Below are positions 63,483 to 64,000 of a stretch of DNA of 64,000 nt, piece after piece; position 1 is the stretch's first letter; each line of letters opens with the position of its first letter. The position numbers were made by a program, and so were the translations under genes. The DNA is from Branchiostoma floridae (taxonomy: Eukaryota; Chordata; Leptocardii; Amphioxiformes; Branchiostomatidae): NCBI RefSeq assembly GCF_000003815.2, contig NC_049980.1:4110370-4174369 (forward strand), in the 5' to 3' direction. A model generated the notes under the pieces. It did not search any database. It was not told the origin of the DNA and saw nothing but the letters and a program-made list of their open reading frames with translations.

Positions 63483-64000
63483 TTTCACTTTTGTCAGATT
63501 TCTGTCTGACTTCTGTGTTTTTAAAAAGCAGTTTGACCCAGAAACCGTTAGAGAATTGTCGGGTCAGTGCACACGAGGCGTGACAGCGCACTGTCCGCGT
63601 CCGGCGGAGATGCGTGCAGTTTATCAGCCGTCCACGGCAGGCAGGGAATTCGCACCTCCTTGTTAATCGCCCTAATCGTTTTTTGGCGACGCCTCAGGGG
63701 CGGAGCCGTTCTTATAGCACTGCGATTGAGTTGCCAGGAATTCTAAATATTCCACGCACGCATTCCCTGGGGAATTCGTTTTTGACAAGAACTTGCGGGA
63801 CGGGCGTTTGCATGTAACGTTGAGGAACTGTAAGTTGCTTCTTTGGGCAGTTTTTATACACTATTGCAGCTTTTAAAAGATATTTCAAATGAGCTTTCTG
63901 GAGACTAAAGACCAACGTGTCACATGTTTGTCGATGTATTTGGTAATTTATAACTTCTTACAGTGAAGAATGATAAGTTTGGACATGTAGCTGATACAGT
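63483..64000. other. Unassigned right edge
   Basis: CpG-containing but no confirmed exon. A second donor-like ACT|GTAAGT lies near 63829. 'gaattcgcacctccttgtta' and similar text shows no reading frame of note. A first intron of a gene to the right is possible. Confidence 0.3.

Noticed and set aside
1-64000. Any viral integration, toxin or bacterial defence system
   Set aside because: No capsid, envelope, integrase, polyprotein or defence-gene signatures were seen; the only reverse-transcriptase and endonuclease traces belong to LINE and Penelope-like elements.

Overview
The window looks like a repeat-rich, mostly non-coding piece of a metazoan nuclear genome, most probably a cephalochordate (amphioxus, Branchiostoma). 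Evidence seen directly: GT-AG introns with consistent phases, a nuclear tRNA with a T-run terminator, two assembly gaps (one exactly 100 N), and dense short DNA transposons, tRNA-derived SINEs, LINE and Penelope-like fragments. The genus call rests on my memory of lancelet repeat families (the GCGG-rich element at both 1-135 and 39113-39323, and the Penelope-like ends) and is inference. Nothing suggests a bacterial, plasmid or viral origin.

Genes. The one host gene I can build is on the minus strand between 41365 and 35725. It has six coding exons, all with GT donors and AG acceptors and compatible phases, giving a basic protein of about 236 residues. I do not recognise the product. A near-perfect RFX X-box (GTTGCTACGGCAAC) lies about 33 bp upstream of its ATG, which suggests a cilium or sperm-flagellum role. 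A tRNA-Pro(AGG) gene is at 51707-51778. No other host protein-coding gene can be supported.

Layout. 1-8.5 kb: a MITE fragment, a SINE, a hairpin, a 626-N gap, microsatellites and a MITE interrupted by a hAT-type element. 8.6-10.8 kb: a 5'-truncated, frameshifted non-LTR retrotransposon of the type carrying a restriction-like endonuclease. 11.5-13.4 kb: a LINE tail split by a Penelope-like insertion, plus further MITEs. 13.9-20 kb: a recurring ~130-bp unit split by a Harbinger-type MITE, with other MITEs. 20.6-25.1 kb: a satellite of ~425-bp units with embedded ~40-bp minisatellites. 25.1-35 kb: SINE, pogo-like MITE, Penelope-like fragments, and a 136-bp tandem array interrupted by a LINE fragment. 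35.7-41.4 kb: the six-exon gene, its introns loaded with MITEs and microsatellites. 41.4-51.7 kb: MITEs, SINEs and a palindromic Penelope-like end. 51.7-56.6 kb: the tRNA and a complex tandem array. 56.6-64 kb: more MITEs, a CRE/E2F/CCAAT cluster and a promoter-like right edge.

How it fits together. I see no operon-like or multi-gene system. Most open frames are accidental products of simple repeats or transposon debris. The most informative content is (i) the X-box gene and an in-frame duplicated splice donor in it, and (ii) nested insertions whose target duplications date and classify the elements.
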